A stretch of 64,000 nucleotides of DNA, taken from Candidatus Auribacterota bacterium (lineage in GTDB: Bacteria > Auribacterota > JAFGBW01 > JAFGJP01). The position numbers and the translations under genes are program-made. The first letter of the stretch is position 1. Each line of letters begins with the position of its first letter. The notes under the pieces are model-generated. The model saw nothing but the letters and a program-made list of their open reading frames with translations, searched no databases and was not told the DNA's origin. Positions 1 through 9,544 of the stretch are shown piece by piece. Location: contig JAGLFH010000052.1 in assembly GCA_023144635.1 (NCBI GenBank), positions 17,374 through 81,373 of the forward strand. The letters are read 5' to 3'.

Positions 1-713
1 CCTAAAAATATTGCTGAATATCCTTCTTCAAAAAGCTCATTAATTGTTTTTGTTTTTCCTACAACAAAATTAGGAATTATCTCAACACCCAGTTTTTTAA
101 CATTTTCTATTTCAAAGTCCATTATTTCCCATGGAAGACGAAATGGCGGTATGCCGTAGCGAAGAACACCTCCGGTTTTATGTAAGCTTTCAAAGACTGT
201 AACTTTTATGCCTTTTCTTGCAAGCTCACCTGCACAACAAAGTCCTGCAGGGCCGCTGCCAACAACAGCGACTTTAAAAGAAGATAGGTTTTTATCAGGT
301 TCACTTGGTACATCAAGATGGTGTTTTTTACCATAATCGCCTATAAAGCGCTCCAGAAAATGAATTTGAATAGCCCGTTCACTTGCAAACGGTTCTCCTT
401 TTTTTGTAAGTACACAGGTCTTGCGGCACTGATATTCGGCAGGACAAACGCGTCCGCAGATTGAAGGGAAATTGCTTTTTTCTCTTATTGTAAAATAGGC
501 GCCTTTATAATCTTTTTCAGTTATCTGTTTAATAAAGGTTTTAATATCTATACCAACAGGACACCCGGAGATACAGACAGGATTTTTACATTGAATACAT
601 CTCGATGCTTCTTCCAATGCCTCTTCTTCTGTATATCCTAAAACAACTTCGTCAAAGGTTTTATTTCTAATATCCGCTTTAAGTTCACTTACTTGTACAG
701 GTTCTTTTCTCAT
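1..713 (-). CDS. Glutamate synthase small subunit-like / NADP-dependent ferredoxin reductase beta subunit (NfnB-like), truncated by window edge
   Basis: Reverse-strand translation starts MRKEPVQVSELKADIRNKTFDEVVLGYTEEEALEEASRCIQCKNPVCISGCPVGIDI...; Cys-rich Fe-S motif and GSGPAGL FAD motif; adjacent to NfnA-like ORF. Confidence 0.85.
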   Translation of the reverse strand, partial: MRKEPVQVSELKADIRNKTFDEVVLGYTEEEALEEASRCIQCKNPVCISGCPVGIDIKTFIKQITEKDYKGAYFTIREKSNFPSICGRVCPAEYQCRKTCVLTKKGEPFASERAIQIHFLERFIGDYGKKHHLDVPSEPDKNLSSFKVAVVGSGPAGLCCAGELARKGIKVTVFESLHKTGGVLRYGIPPFRLPWEIMDFEIENVKKLGVEIIPNFVVGKTKTINELFEEGYSAIFL

Positions 714-799
714 AATTATTTTAGCCGCGAAGTTACGCGAAGAAACACGAAGGAAAAACAAAAATTGTTATTCCTGGATTAACAGGAATCTACAAAAAA

Positions 800-1657
800 T
801 TAACTGTCCTTGCTGTTCTTAGCGTTCTTAGTAGCCTCCTCTAGTTTGCAAATATGTTTTTCTTTATCCGTATAAACACTGTTCCTCTTTTTTAACTCGT
901 CCCAGTCTACCAGATGAGCATCAAATTCAGGTCCGTCTATACATGCAAATTTTGTTTTGCCATCAACCGTTACTCTGCAGCATCCGCACATGCCTGTTCC
1001 GTCAACCATTAAAGCATTAAGTGATGCCAGAGTGTGCACATTAAACTCTTTTGAAACATAAGATACCCTTTCCATCATAGGAATTGGTCCTACTGCATAG
1101 ACAACATTATATTTATCCTTTGAGAGAAGCTCTTTTAAAACATCTGTTGTAAACCCTTTTCTTTCATAAGAGCCGTCATCAGTTGTTATAAAAAAATCGT
1201 CTGATGTTGATTTTAGCTCTTCTTCAAGTATAAGCACTTCTTTTGTGCGTGCGCCGATAATCGTTGTAACATGATTGCCAATCTCTTTAAGTGATTTTGC
1301 TACAGGATATATCTCAGCAATACCTACACCGCCTCCAACAAGTATTACCCTGCCGAAATTCTTGATCTCAGTTGCGTGGCCTAGAGGGCCTGTTAATGCA
1401 TAAAGAGAATCTCCGGCATTCAGGCTGCCAATTAATTTAGTGCTGAAGCCGGCTTCCTGAAGAATAATAGTTATTGTCCCGGCTTCTTTATTTTTTTTGA
1501 CTACAGTAAGAGGGATTCGCTCTCCTTTTTCTGTTGCCATCAGAACAATAAATTGTCCCGGCTGAGCTTTTTTAGCTATATTCGGTGATGCTACTTCTAT
1601 TTGTGTTAATTTTATTCCTGAAACATCTGATAAAGTCTTTTTTTCTATTATTTTCAT
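800..1657 (-). CDS. Sulfide/dihydroorotate dehydrogenase-like FAD/NAD-binding protein (NfnA-like ferredoxin-NADP reductase alpha subunit)
   Basis: GGGVGIAEIYPVAK nucleotide-binding motif and C-terminal MCGCCRVTVDGKTKFACIDGPEFDAHLVD [2Fe-2S] motif; pairs with preceding GltA-like gene. Confidence 0.85.
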   Translation of the reverse strand: MKIIEKKTLSDVSGIKLTQIEVASPNIAKKAQPGQFIVLMATEKGERIPLTVVKKNKEAGTITIILQEAGFSTKLIGSLNAGDSLYALTGPLGHATEIKNFGRVILVGGGVGIAEIYPVAKSLKEIGNHVTTIIGARTKEVLILEEELKSTSDDFFITTDDGSYERKGFTTDVLKELLSKDKYNVVYAVGPIPMMERVSYVSKEFNVHTLASLNALMVDGTGMCGCCRVTVDGKTKFACIDGPEFDAHLVDWDELKKRNSVYTDKEKHICKLEEATKNAKNSKDS

Positions 1658-2420
1658 TTTTTTACCTTTTAAACCAAAAAAACGCCTTTCTTGTATAAGG
1701 AAGACGTCTTTGTCAGCAATTGAATACTCAATTGTAAGAATAAATTATTATAAATCAAGTTTTTTTTGATCTTGTTGTCCTGTTCAAGCTTTTTTCTGTG
1801 TCTCCTTCGACTTTGCGAGGGATGTGAGATGGTGAGTGAAATTTAACCATTTGTGTCTCTGTTTGCCTCGCCATAGCTTGCGAAGTTTAATTTTCCACAA
1901 TTTTGGTAACAGAAGAGAAAAGATAAATGGGACGCAGATAAACGCAGATTTTGGAGATCAGAGGACTTTATAATAAAAACGCTATTGTAGAATGGTTAAC
2001 AATCAAAAAGTCTATTAACTATCAGAATGCCCTTTTTGTAAAATGCAAAAACAATAATTCACTTATTCCGTAGATCGCTGTTTTGAAATCAATTTTTTGT
2101 AAACATTTTATTTAAAGCATGTTTCGCATGATATTTATTAATGTTTAATTTATTATAATTATTGTTTATCAGAATATGATGATTTTAAGCCCATACATAT
2201 TGTCTAGAGTGATAAATGTAATTTGATCTACAAGATACGCTTTTATTTATCCAGTTCATCCTGCCACGTGAGTCGCGTACTGCGACAACGCGGTCACGCG
2301 ATTATCCTGTCAAAAAAGATTTTTTTAAGGAAAACTGATTTGTTACCGTAATTGTGAAGTAGTACACGAAGGCGGGTGGCTAATTTATTATTATCTGCCG
2401 TAGGCTCCTTTATGGTATAA

Positions 2421-5000
2421 ATGAATATGAGCGAGATTATACGAAAAATCCTTGATAATACAAGCATCCTCAAAGAAAAACCCGCTTTTTATTACTATGA
2501 AAACGAAATGGAAAAGGTTTTTACGTATAATGATCTTAATAATCTTATAAAAGCTTTTTCTAAAAAAATACAAGGCCTTGAAATACAATCAAAAAAAAAT
2601 GTTATTATTGTTGGAAACAATTCTCCTTATTGGCCTGCTGCATATTTAAGTGCCCATGTAAACGGGTTTAGTGTTGTTCATGGCGATGTCTTTTTTACTT
2701 CTCAAGAATTTGATGTGATAGAAAAATTTACAGAACCAGCATTTATAATCTGTGAAAGGTCATTTTCATCATTTTTCAGCAGCGATATTAAAAAAATATA
2801 TTTTGAAGATATTAAGATTGAGTCAGAAGATCCGGATCCGGATATAATACCACTTCGCAAAGATCAGCCGATGTCTATTATTTTTACTTCCGGAACAACG
2901 GGGGACCCGAAAGGAGTGATGTTGAGTGAAGAGAATCTCCTTTCTAACATAAATACCTTATCATCAATGAACGGGCTTATAACATCAAGGGATAGAATAA
3001 TTTCAGTTCTACCGTTTCACCATGTGTATCCTTTTGCATGTACTGTTCTTGCACCGCTTTATTTTGGAGCATCACTTATTTTACCAAAATCTATGAAAGG
3101 TGAAGATGTTTTTGGGGCTATAAAAAAGTATAAAGGTACGATTTTGATTGCTGTACCAAGACTTCTTGAGCTTTTTTCAAATTCTATCTTTAAGAAAGCG
3201 AAGGAATCCAGCTGGATAAAAAGAAAGATGTTCGGTTTGTTTTTTAAAATATCAAAAATATTCAATTCGCATGGTATAAATGCAGGAAAAATACTTTTTA
3301 GTACGATCCATAAAAATTTTACTGATTTTAGATTCTTTTCATGCGGCGGAGCGCGCCTTGATTCTGATCTTCAAAAAGAGCTTAACTGCTTAGGATTTAA
3401 CATAGTAGAAGCATACGGCCTTACAGAGACAGCTCCTATTGCTGCGATCAATTCCTTTAAGAATCCTGTGGTAGGATCCTGCGGAAAAGCTGCCAAAGGT
3501 GTTTCAATAAAAATATTGCCGATAGGGCTTTTAAAGGATCATGGCGAAATATGTATAAAAGGCCCTAATGTGATGATGGGATATTTAAATAAGCAGGCGG
3601 AGACCCGAAAAGCAATAACTGACGGATGGTTCCATTCAGGGGATATTGGATATATTGATAAATGCGGAAATGTTTTTATTACAGGACGTAAAAAAGAGAT
3701 CATAGTCCTTTCGAATGGCAAGAACATATATCCTGAAGAACTTGAAAAACAATATATTAAATCAGAAAAGATAAAGGAACTTTGTATTATGCTTTTCCAT
3801 GGTGAAAAGAATACTTATCTTACAGCAGTCGTTTTTCCCGATAAAGAGTATATTGTTAAAAATAAAATAGTAGATGTTTATCAGGAAATCAAATTTGAGA
3901 TAGAAAACTTGTCAGAAAAACTTCCTGCCCATAAGCGAGTTAATAGGATAGAGATAGTTGAGAATGAACTTCCAAAAACATCACTTGGTAAGTTCAGACG
4001 TTATAAAATAGAAGAGATCATTAAAGAAAAGGAAATGCGTAATGTAGAAAAAGTTGCAGGCGTTTTTGTAGAAGATGAAGATGCTTTTCTGCATTTTGTA
4101 AGAAATTGCCTAAAATTTAAAGGTCCATTAAATTATGCAGATAATCTTGAAACAGACCTTGGTTTTGATTCTCTTGGAAAATTAGAATTTTATTCCCTTC
4201 TTGAAAAAAGATTTAATTTTAAAATAGATGATAGAATTGTAGGAAATATTTTTACTCTGAATGATATAAGGTCTTTGCTTCCCTCTAAGCTTAAGTCAAA
4301 TGATGACTTTAAAAAAACAACTTTAAGTGATGCATTAAAAACAGCCCCCGTTGTTCCTTTTAAAGACCAGATATATGCTGACAAAAATATGTTATTTACG
4401 ATCTTAAGATTTATTTTTTATATTATTTCAAAAATTATTTTAAAATGTTTATTTAGAATAAAATTAACAGGAAAAGAAAATCTTTTAGGTCTTAAAAGTC
4501 CGTTTATAATAGCTCCGAACCATAATTCTTTTGTCGATGGTTTTGTTATGTATGCTATGCTGCCTTTTGGTATTATCAGTAATTCTTTTTTTATTTCTCT
4601 CCCAAAATATTTTGATTCTTTTCCTATATCACTTTTCAGGAAGATATTTAGAGTGGTTCTTACAGGTACACATGATACTACAATTGATTCTCTAAAAATA
4701 TCTTATGCAATGCTTAAAAAGGGAATGATATTGTGTGTCTTTCCAGAAGGAAAGCGATCTTTAAACGGTGTTGTAGATAAAGCAAAAAAAGGTATCGGAC
4801 ACGTTGCTGAGCTTACCATGTCTCCTATAATACCAGTTTACATAAGCGGAACAGAAAAGCTTTATTCAAGAAAAAATCCTGGACTTCATATGTCTTGTAT
4901 AAAGATACATATTTTTGAACAGATAAAAATAAAAAAAGATCATGATATCCTTTTAAAGTGGCAGGAGACTTTAAGTGATTATGGTGAGAAGGAAAAATAG
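2421..5000 (+). CDS. Fused AMP-binding acyl-CoA/ACP ligase, acyl carrier protein domain and PlsC-type acyltransferase
   Basis: FTSGTTGDPKGV AMP-binding motif; LGFDSLGKLEFYSLL phosphopantetheine site; APNHNSFVDG (NHxxxxD) and FPEGKRS acyltransferase motifs. Confidence 0.88.
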   Translation: MNMSEIIRKILDNTSILKEKPAFYYYENEMEKVFTYNDLNNLIKAFSKKIQGLEIQSKKNVIIVGNNSPYWPAAYLSAHVNGFSVVHGDVFFTSQEFDVIEKFTEPAFIICERSFSSFFSSDIKKIYFEDIKIESEDPDPDIIPLRKDQPMSIIFTSGTTGDPKGVMLSEENLLSNINTLSSMNGLITSRDRIISVLPFHHVYPFACTVLAPLYFGASLILPKSMKGEDVFGAIKKYKGTILIAVPRLLELFSNSIFKKAKESSWIKRKMFGLFFKISKIFNSHGINAGKILFSTIHKNFTDFRFFSCGGARLDSDLQKELNCLGFNIVEAYGLTETAPIAAINSFKNPVVGSCGKAAKGVSIKILPIGLLKDHGEICIKGPNVMMGYLNKQAETRKAITDGWFHSGDIGYIDKCGNVFITGRKKEIIVLSNGKNIYPEELEKQYIKSEKIKELCIMLFHGEKNTYLTAVVFPDKEYIVKNKIVDVYQEIKFEIENLSEKLPAHKRVNRIEIVENELPKTSLGKFRRYKIEEIIKEKEMRNVEKVAGVFVEDEDAFLHFVRNCLKFKGPLNYADNLETDLGFDSLGKLEFYSLLEKRFNFKIDDRIVGNIFTLNDIRSLLPSKLKSNDDFKKTTLSDALKTAPVVPFKDQIYADKNMLFTILRFIFYIISKIILKCLFRIKLTGKENLLGLKSPFIIAPNHNSFVDGFVMYAMLPFGIISNSFFISLPKYFDSFPISLFRKIFRVVLTGTHDTTIDSLKISYAMLKKGMILCVFPEGKRSLNGVVDKAKKGIGHVAELTMSPIIPVYISGTEKLYSRKNPGLHMSCIKIHIFEQIKIKKDHDILLKWQETLSDYGEKEK

Positions 5001-5001
5001 T

Positions 5002-5448
5002 ATGAAAAATATTATAAAAGTAATAATAGGCGTGTTGGTAATTTGGTTGGCTATACATTTTATTTATCCTTATTTTTTGTCAGATGAAACAAAAATAAGA
5101 AAAATAATTGCTGAGACATCGGAAAGGACTGCCGGAAAAGATATTTTCCGCTTTATGAAACATTTTCATGATGATTATAAAGATGATTCAGCACTTTCTA
5201 AGGGTGATATTCAGGGAATAGCTCTTCGCATTTTTAAGATGTATGAAAAAATTGAAGTAACATGCGATATAAAAAAAATTGTTATTAAGGGAAAAAAAGC
5301 GCATATACTGCTTGATCTTTCAGTAATCGTCCCCACAAAAAAAGGTGATACAGACCTTATTTTTATTGCAAGAGAAACAAACGCTTTTAATGTAAAAATG
5401 AAAAAAAAAGAAAAGGGCTGGATGTTTTTGGAAAGTGAAAAACCTTAA
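5002..5448 (+). CDS. Small membrane-anchored/secreted protein of unknown function
   Basis: N-terminal TM (IIKVIIGVLVIWLAIHFIYPYF); overlaps or abuts upstream ligase gene; ORF track start 4975, ATG at 5002 preferred. Confidence 0.6.
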   Translation: MKNIIKVIIGVLVIWLAIHFIYPYFLSDETKIRKIIAETSERTAGKDIFRFMKHFHDDYKDDSALSKGDIQGIALRIFKMYEKIEVTCDIKKIVIKGKKAHILLDLSVIVPTKKGDTDLIFIARETNAFNVKMKKKEKGWMFLESEKP

Positions 5449-5520
5449 ACGTGGCTTCGCAGAAAAGCACGGATATGCATGGAACAAAGCAAAAAAGAGG
5501 AAGCAGATTTAACCTAATAC

Positions 5521-5639
5521 TTTCCTACAAAGGAATATACTGGCTATATATGTCCTTTAACGAACAGAAGGACAAGAGTAGAAAGATAAAAAAATATTTG
5601 AAACAGTTTAAAAAACTATCTAACTAGAGACCTGACCCC
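5521..5639 (+). pseudogene. Relic of the 3' end of a REP-associated (Y1/RAYT) transposase gene including its right terminal inverted repeat
   Basis: Near-identical to about 18073-18197 (ctacaaaggaatatactggctat...cctttaacgaacagaag...aactatctaactagagacctgacccc) with no upstream transposase body. Confidence 0.8.
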
Positions 5640-5928
5640 ATTCTCCACCATTCTCCATTTTTGTCGGGAAAGAAGCTCTTCGTTTGGTTAGAGAATCCGG
5701 TCATTTCAGACTTGAAGTTGAGATCAGAAAAAGATTAGAGGATTTTCAGATAATAGAACCCGGAAGATGAAAAGCAGAAGATAGAAGATAAAAAGTGTAA
5801 TATATTAAATTAGAGATAAAGACAAAAAGAGTGTCCCTGTTTTCTCTTAGAAAATGTTATCGACTCATATCGTTGATAATAATATAATTGTTAATGACGG
5901 AGTTTATATTTATGGAGGTAACGGTATA

Positions 5929-6351
5929 ATGTTTAAAAACATGACAACAAAAAAAACAATAATCGTTTATGAGTTAGTGGGATTTTTAATTGTTATAGTT
6001 TTATTATGGCTGGATGAAATATTTGATATCCCTCACAATTTATTGGGTGCTACAGCAACACCGATAAACTGGGTTGAAAGTATTTTTGAAACGGTTATCG
6101 TTCTTGTTTTTTGTGCATTTGTAACTTTTTTTTCATGGCAATCTTTAAAACGTATTAAATATTTGGAACGTTTTTTATTTGTCTGTTCTTTTTGCAAAAA
6201 AATTCGTTTTGAAAAGGAATGGATTCCTATTGAAGATTATATAAGAGAACATTCGGAGTCAGAATTTTCTCATAGTTTATGCCCTGAGTGTGCTAAAAAG
6301 CATTATGGGAATTTCTTAAAAAACGAAGAAAGCATAACGATTAACAAATAA
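5929..6351 (+). CDS. Two-TM protein with C-terminal CxxC...CxxC signalling-associated zinc-ribbon-like motif
   Basis: Two hydrophobic segments, then CSFCKKIRFEKEWIPIEDYIREHSESEFSHSLCPECAKKHY; ATG at 5929 preceded by ggaggt (track start 5854). Confidence 0.6.
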   Translation: MFKNMTTKKTIIVYELVGFLIVIVLLWLDEIFDIPHNLLGATATPINWVESIFETVIVLVFCAFVTFFSWQSLKRIKYLERFLFVCSFCKKIRFEKEWIPIEDYIREHSESEFSHSLCPECAKKHYGNFLKNEESITINK

Positions 6352-6715
6352 ATCAATTAAATATCTTTGAAATATTTTATTAATTCAAATCTATTTAAAG
6401 CAACTTTTGCTGGGCAGTACTGATGTAATGTTATGTATGGGACGTTGGTGCAACAACAAGTTTAGTAGAAGAAGTGTGAAGGACAATATAATAGCTTGCT
6501 GTGGGCTATGAATCCACTCTCTGGATAAAGCTCGGAGATCTTTGGGCTAAATTTGCATAAATATTGTTTTTTGCAGCTGTATAAGTTATAAATGATTAAT
6601 GGGGATTAAATTACTTAGGGCTGGTTTTTACTATTCTGTTGCTTTGATTCTATAGAGAAATCAAGGTAAGCCCATAAGAACTTTGTATTTAGTTTATTCC
6701 AGGAGACGATACAAG

Positions 6716-9445
6716 ATGAAAGACCAACTTTTAAATGAATTGGAAGAAATGCGTCAAAAGTTTTCTGAATTGGAAACATCAAGAATTAGGCATAGACAAG
6801 CGGAAGAGGAACTTCGGGAGACGCGTGACTATCTGGAAAATCTGATCAACTATACAAATGCTCCTTTTATTGTCTGGGACACGGAGTTTAAGATTACCCG
6901 TTTCAACCATGCTTTTGAGCGTCTTACAGGCTATACATCCGATGAAATCATTGGTCAAAAATTGGACATACTTTTTTCTGAAAAAAGCCGGGATGAGTCA
7001 CTAAGCAAGATCAAACGTACCTTGAGTGGTGAATACTGGGAGTCAGAGGAAATCCCGATTCTTCGCCAGGATGGAGATGTCCGGGTGGTACTCTGGAACT
7101 CAGCAAATATCTATGCTGGAGACGGCGTCAGTCTTTTAGCCATCATAGCCCAGGGACAGGACATCACTGAGCGAAAGCAGGCGGAAGAGGAACTTTGGGA
7201 GACGCGTGACTATCTGGAAAATCTGATTAATTATACAAATGCTCCTTTTATTGTCTGGGACACGGAGTTTAAGATTACCCGTTTCAACCATGCTTTTGAG
7301 CGTCTTACGGGCCATACATCCGATGAAATCATTGGCCAAAAATTGGACATGCTTTTTCCTGAAAAAAGCCGGGATGAGTCACTAAGCAAGATCAAACGTA
7401 CCCTGAGTGGTGAATACTGGGAGTCAGTGGAAATCCCGATTCTCCGTAAATATGGAAATGTCCGGGTAGCACTCTGGAACTCGGCGAATATCTATGCTGC
7501 AGACGGCACTACTCTTTTAGCCACCATAGCCCAAGGGCAGGACATCACGGAGCGAAAGCAGACGGAAGAGGAACTAAAGCAATCTGAAGAAAAATTTCGA
7601 TCAATTCTTAATAGCATGACTGATTATTGCTATATTGTTTCTAAAGATTTTAAAATAGAATTTATGAATAAAGCAATAATTGAAAAGTTTGGCGATAAAA
7701 CCGGCGACATGTGTTATAAGAGTTTTTTTGATAGAGAATCTCCCTGTCCCTGGACCAAATTAGCAAATGTTCAGAAAGGAGAAATCGTGAGGTGGGAACA
7801 TTATTCATCAAAATTGAATGGCACCTTTGACATAATTGATTCACCACTCATAAATAAAGACGGAACGATTTCCAAGCTGGGAATATGGCGGAATATCACC
7901 GAGAGAAAACAGGCGGAAGAGGCTCTGGCTGCAGAAAAAGAACGCCTTAATGTTACTCTTCGAAGTATTGGAGATGGAGTCATTACTACTAACACAGAAG
8001 GAAAAATTGTTTTAGTTAATAAAGTTGCTGAAGATTTAACCGGTTGGTCACAACAAGAGGCTATGGGGAAATATCTTCATGAAGTGTTCAATATTATTAA
8101 CGAAAAAACCCGTAAAAAATGTGAAAACCCTGTTGAAAAAGTCCTGAAAATTGGTGGAATAGTTGGACTTGCCAATCATACAGCCCTTGTTGCCAGGGAT
8201 GGCACAGAGAGGATTATTGCTGATAGCGGAGCCCCTATCAGAGATAAGGATAGCAAAATTATTGGTGTGGTTTTGGTATTTCGAGACATTAGTGAAAAGA
8301 AAAAAATGGAAGAAGCTTCTATAAGGGCACAAAAGCTTGAATCCATAGGAATTTTTGCTGGTGGCATAGCCCACGATTTTAATAATATTCTAACAGCAGT
8401 TTTAGCTAATATTAGTCTTGCAAAGATGTATACTAAACCTGAAGAAGATATTTTTGAAATATTGATAGATGCAGAAAAAGCATCCGTTATGGCAAAAGGT
8501 TTAAATCAGCAATTACTCACTTTTTCTAAAGGTGGCACACCTGTTAAAAAAACAGCTTCTCTTGCGGAAGTAGTTAAAAATTCAGCATGTTTGCCATTAA
8601 GAGGTTCTAATATACGGTGTGAGTTTTCTGTTTCTGATGATCTTTGGCCAGCTGAAATTGATGAAGGACAAATAAGTCAAGTTATAAATAATCTTATCCT
8701 TAATGCTGAACAGGCCATGCCTGAAGGCGGAAAAATCAAAGTGTGTATTGAAAATGCAACTGTAACATCAGAAGATATTTTACATCCTGAAGAAGAAAAG
8801 TACGTGAAGATATCCATACATGACCAGGGGGGTGGCATACCAGAGGAGCATCTTCAGAAAATATTTGACCCGTATTTCACGACTAAACAAAAAGGAAGCG
8901 GACTTGGACTTGCTGCTTCCTATTCTATTATTAAAAAACATGATGGGTTAATTAATGTTGAATCCGAAGTGGGAGTTGGAACAATTTTTTATATATATTT
9001 ACCTGCGTCTGAGAAAGAAATTTTAACTTATGATAAAGCTTCTAATAAGGTTCTAAAGGGAAAAGGGAAGATCCTTGTTATGGATGATGAAGCTCTTCTT
9101 CGGGATGTTTGTGGCAAGATGCTCAATTATCTTGGCTATGAGGTCGAAGTAAGCAGAAACGGCGCTGAAACAATTAAACTGTATAAAAAAGCTAAAAAAA
9201 TCGGTCGTCCATTTAATGCTGTGATTATAGATTTGACTATACCTGGCGCAATGGGTGGAAAGGAAGCGATAAAGAGGCTTATAAAAATTGATCCTGAGAT
9301 TAAAGCTATTGTATCAAGTGGGTACTCCAATGATCCAATAATGTCTAATTATAAGAAATACGGATTTAAAGGTATTATTGCTAAACCATATAAAATTGAA
9401 GAAATGAGTAAAATACTATATGAATTGACAGTAGATGTCCAATAG
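6716..9445 (+). CDS. Multi-PAS hybrid sensor histidine kinase with C-terminal receiver domain
   Basis: Repeated PAS/PAC modules (ITERKQAEEEL), IFAGGIAHDFNNILTAV H-box, HATPase motifs (NLILNAEQAM, GSGLGLAASYSI), receiver ILVMDDEALLRDV...IIDLTIPGAMGG. Confidence 0.93.
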   Translation: MKDQLLNELEEMRQKFSELETSRIRHRQAEEELRETRDYLENLINYTNAPFIVWDTEFKITRFNHAFERLTGYTSDEIIGQKLDILFSEKSRDESLSKIKRTLSGEYWESEEIPILRQDGDVRVVLWNSANIYAGDGVSLLAIIAQGQDITERKQAEEELWETRDYLENLINYTNAPFIVWDTEFKITRFNHAFERLTGHTSDEIIGQKLDMLFPEKSRDESLSKIKRTLSGEYWESVEIPILRKYGNVRVALWNSANIYAADGTTLLATIAQGQDITERKQTEEELKQSEEKFRSILNSMTDYCYIVSKDFKIEFMNKAIIEKFGDKTGDMCYKSFFDRESPCPWTKLANVQKGEIVRWEHYSSKLNGTFDIIDSPLINKDGTISKLGIWRNITERKQAEEALAAEKERLNVTLRSIGDGVITTNTEGKIVLVNKVAEDLTGWSQQEAMGKYLHEVFNIINEKTRKKCENPVEKVLKIGGIVGLANHTALVARDGTERIIADSGAPIRDKDSKIIGVVLVFRDISEKKKMEEASIRAQKLESIGIFAGGIAHDFNNILTAVLANISLAKMYTKPEEDIFEILIDAEKASVMAKGLNQQLLTFSKGGTPVKKTASLAEVVKNSACLPLRGSNIRCEFSVSDDLWPAEIDEGQISQVINNLILNAEQAMPEGGKIKVCIENATVTSEDILHPEEEKYVKISIHDQGGGIPEEHLQKIFDPYFTTKQKGSGLGLAASYSIIKKHDGLINVESEVGVGTIFYIYLPASEKEILTYDKASNKVLKGKGKILVMDDEALLRDVCGKMLNYLGYEVEVSRNGAETIKLYKKAKKIGRPFNAVIIDLTIPGAMGGKEAIKRLIKIDPEIKAIVSSGYSNDPIMSNYKKYGFKGIIAKPYKIEEMSKILYELTVDVQ
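6801..7562 (+). repeat. Tandem in-frame duplication (2 x 381 bp) encoding PAS domains
   Basis: Hand alignment of 6801-7181 with 7182-7562 shows about 30 differences in 381 positions and no gaps. Confidence 0.9.
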
Positions 9446-9544
9446 AGGGGGTAGCCCTTGAAATGCGAAAAAAAATGGGGTCTGTGTAAAAATGGTGTCA
9501 GGGCTCTAGTTGGATAGTTATTACTGAAATATATAGAGACGGAG

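Noticed and set aside
5650-5770. Short open frame GKEALRLVRESGHFRLEVEIRKRLEDFQIIEPGR after the RAYT relic
   Set aside because: Looks like the tail of a lost gene but is too short to assign; kept only as a possible remnant.
8048-8374. Minus-strand ORFs inside the histidine kinase
   Set aside because: Fully antisense to conserved PAS/HisKA coding region; composition not protein-like.
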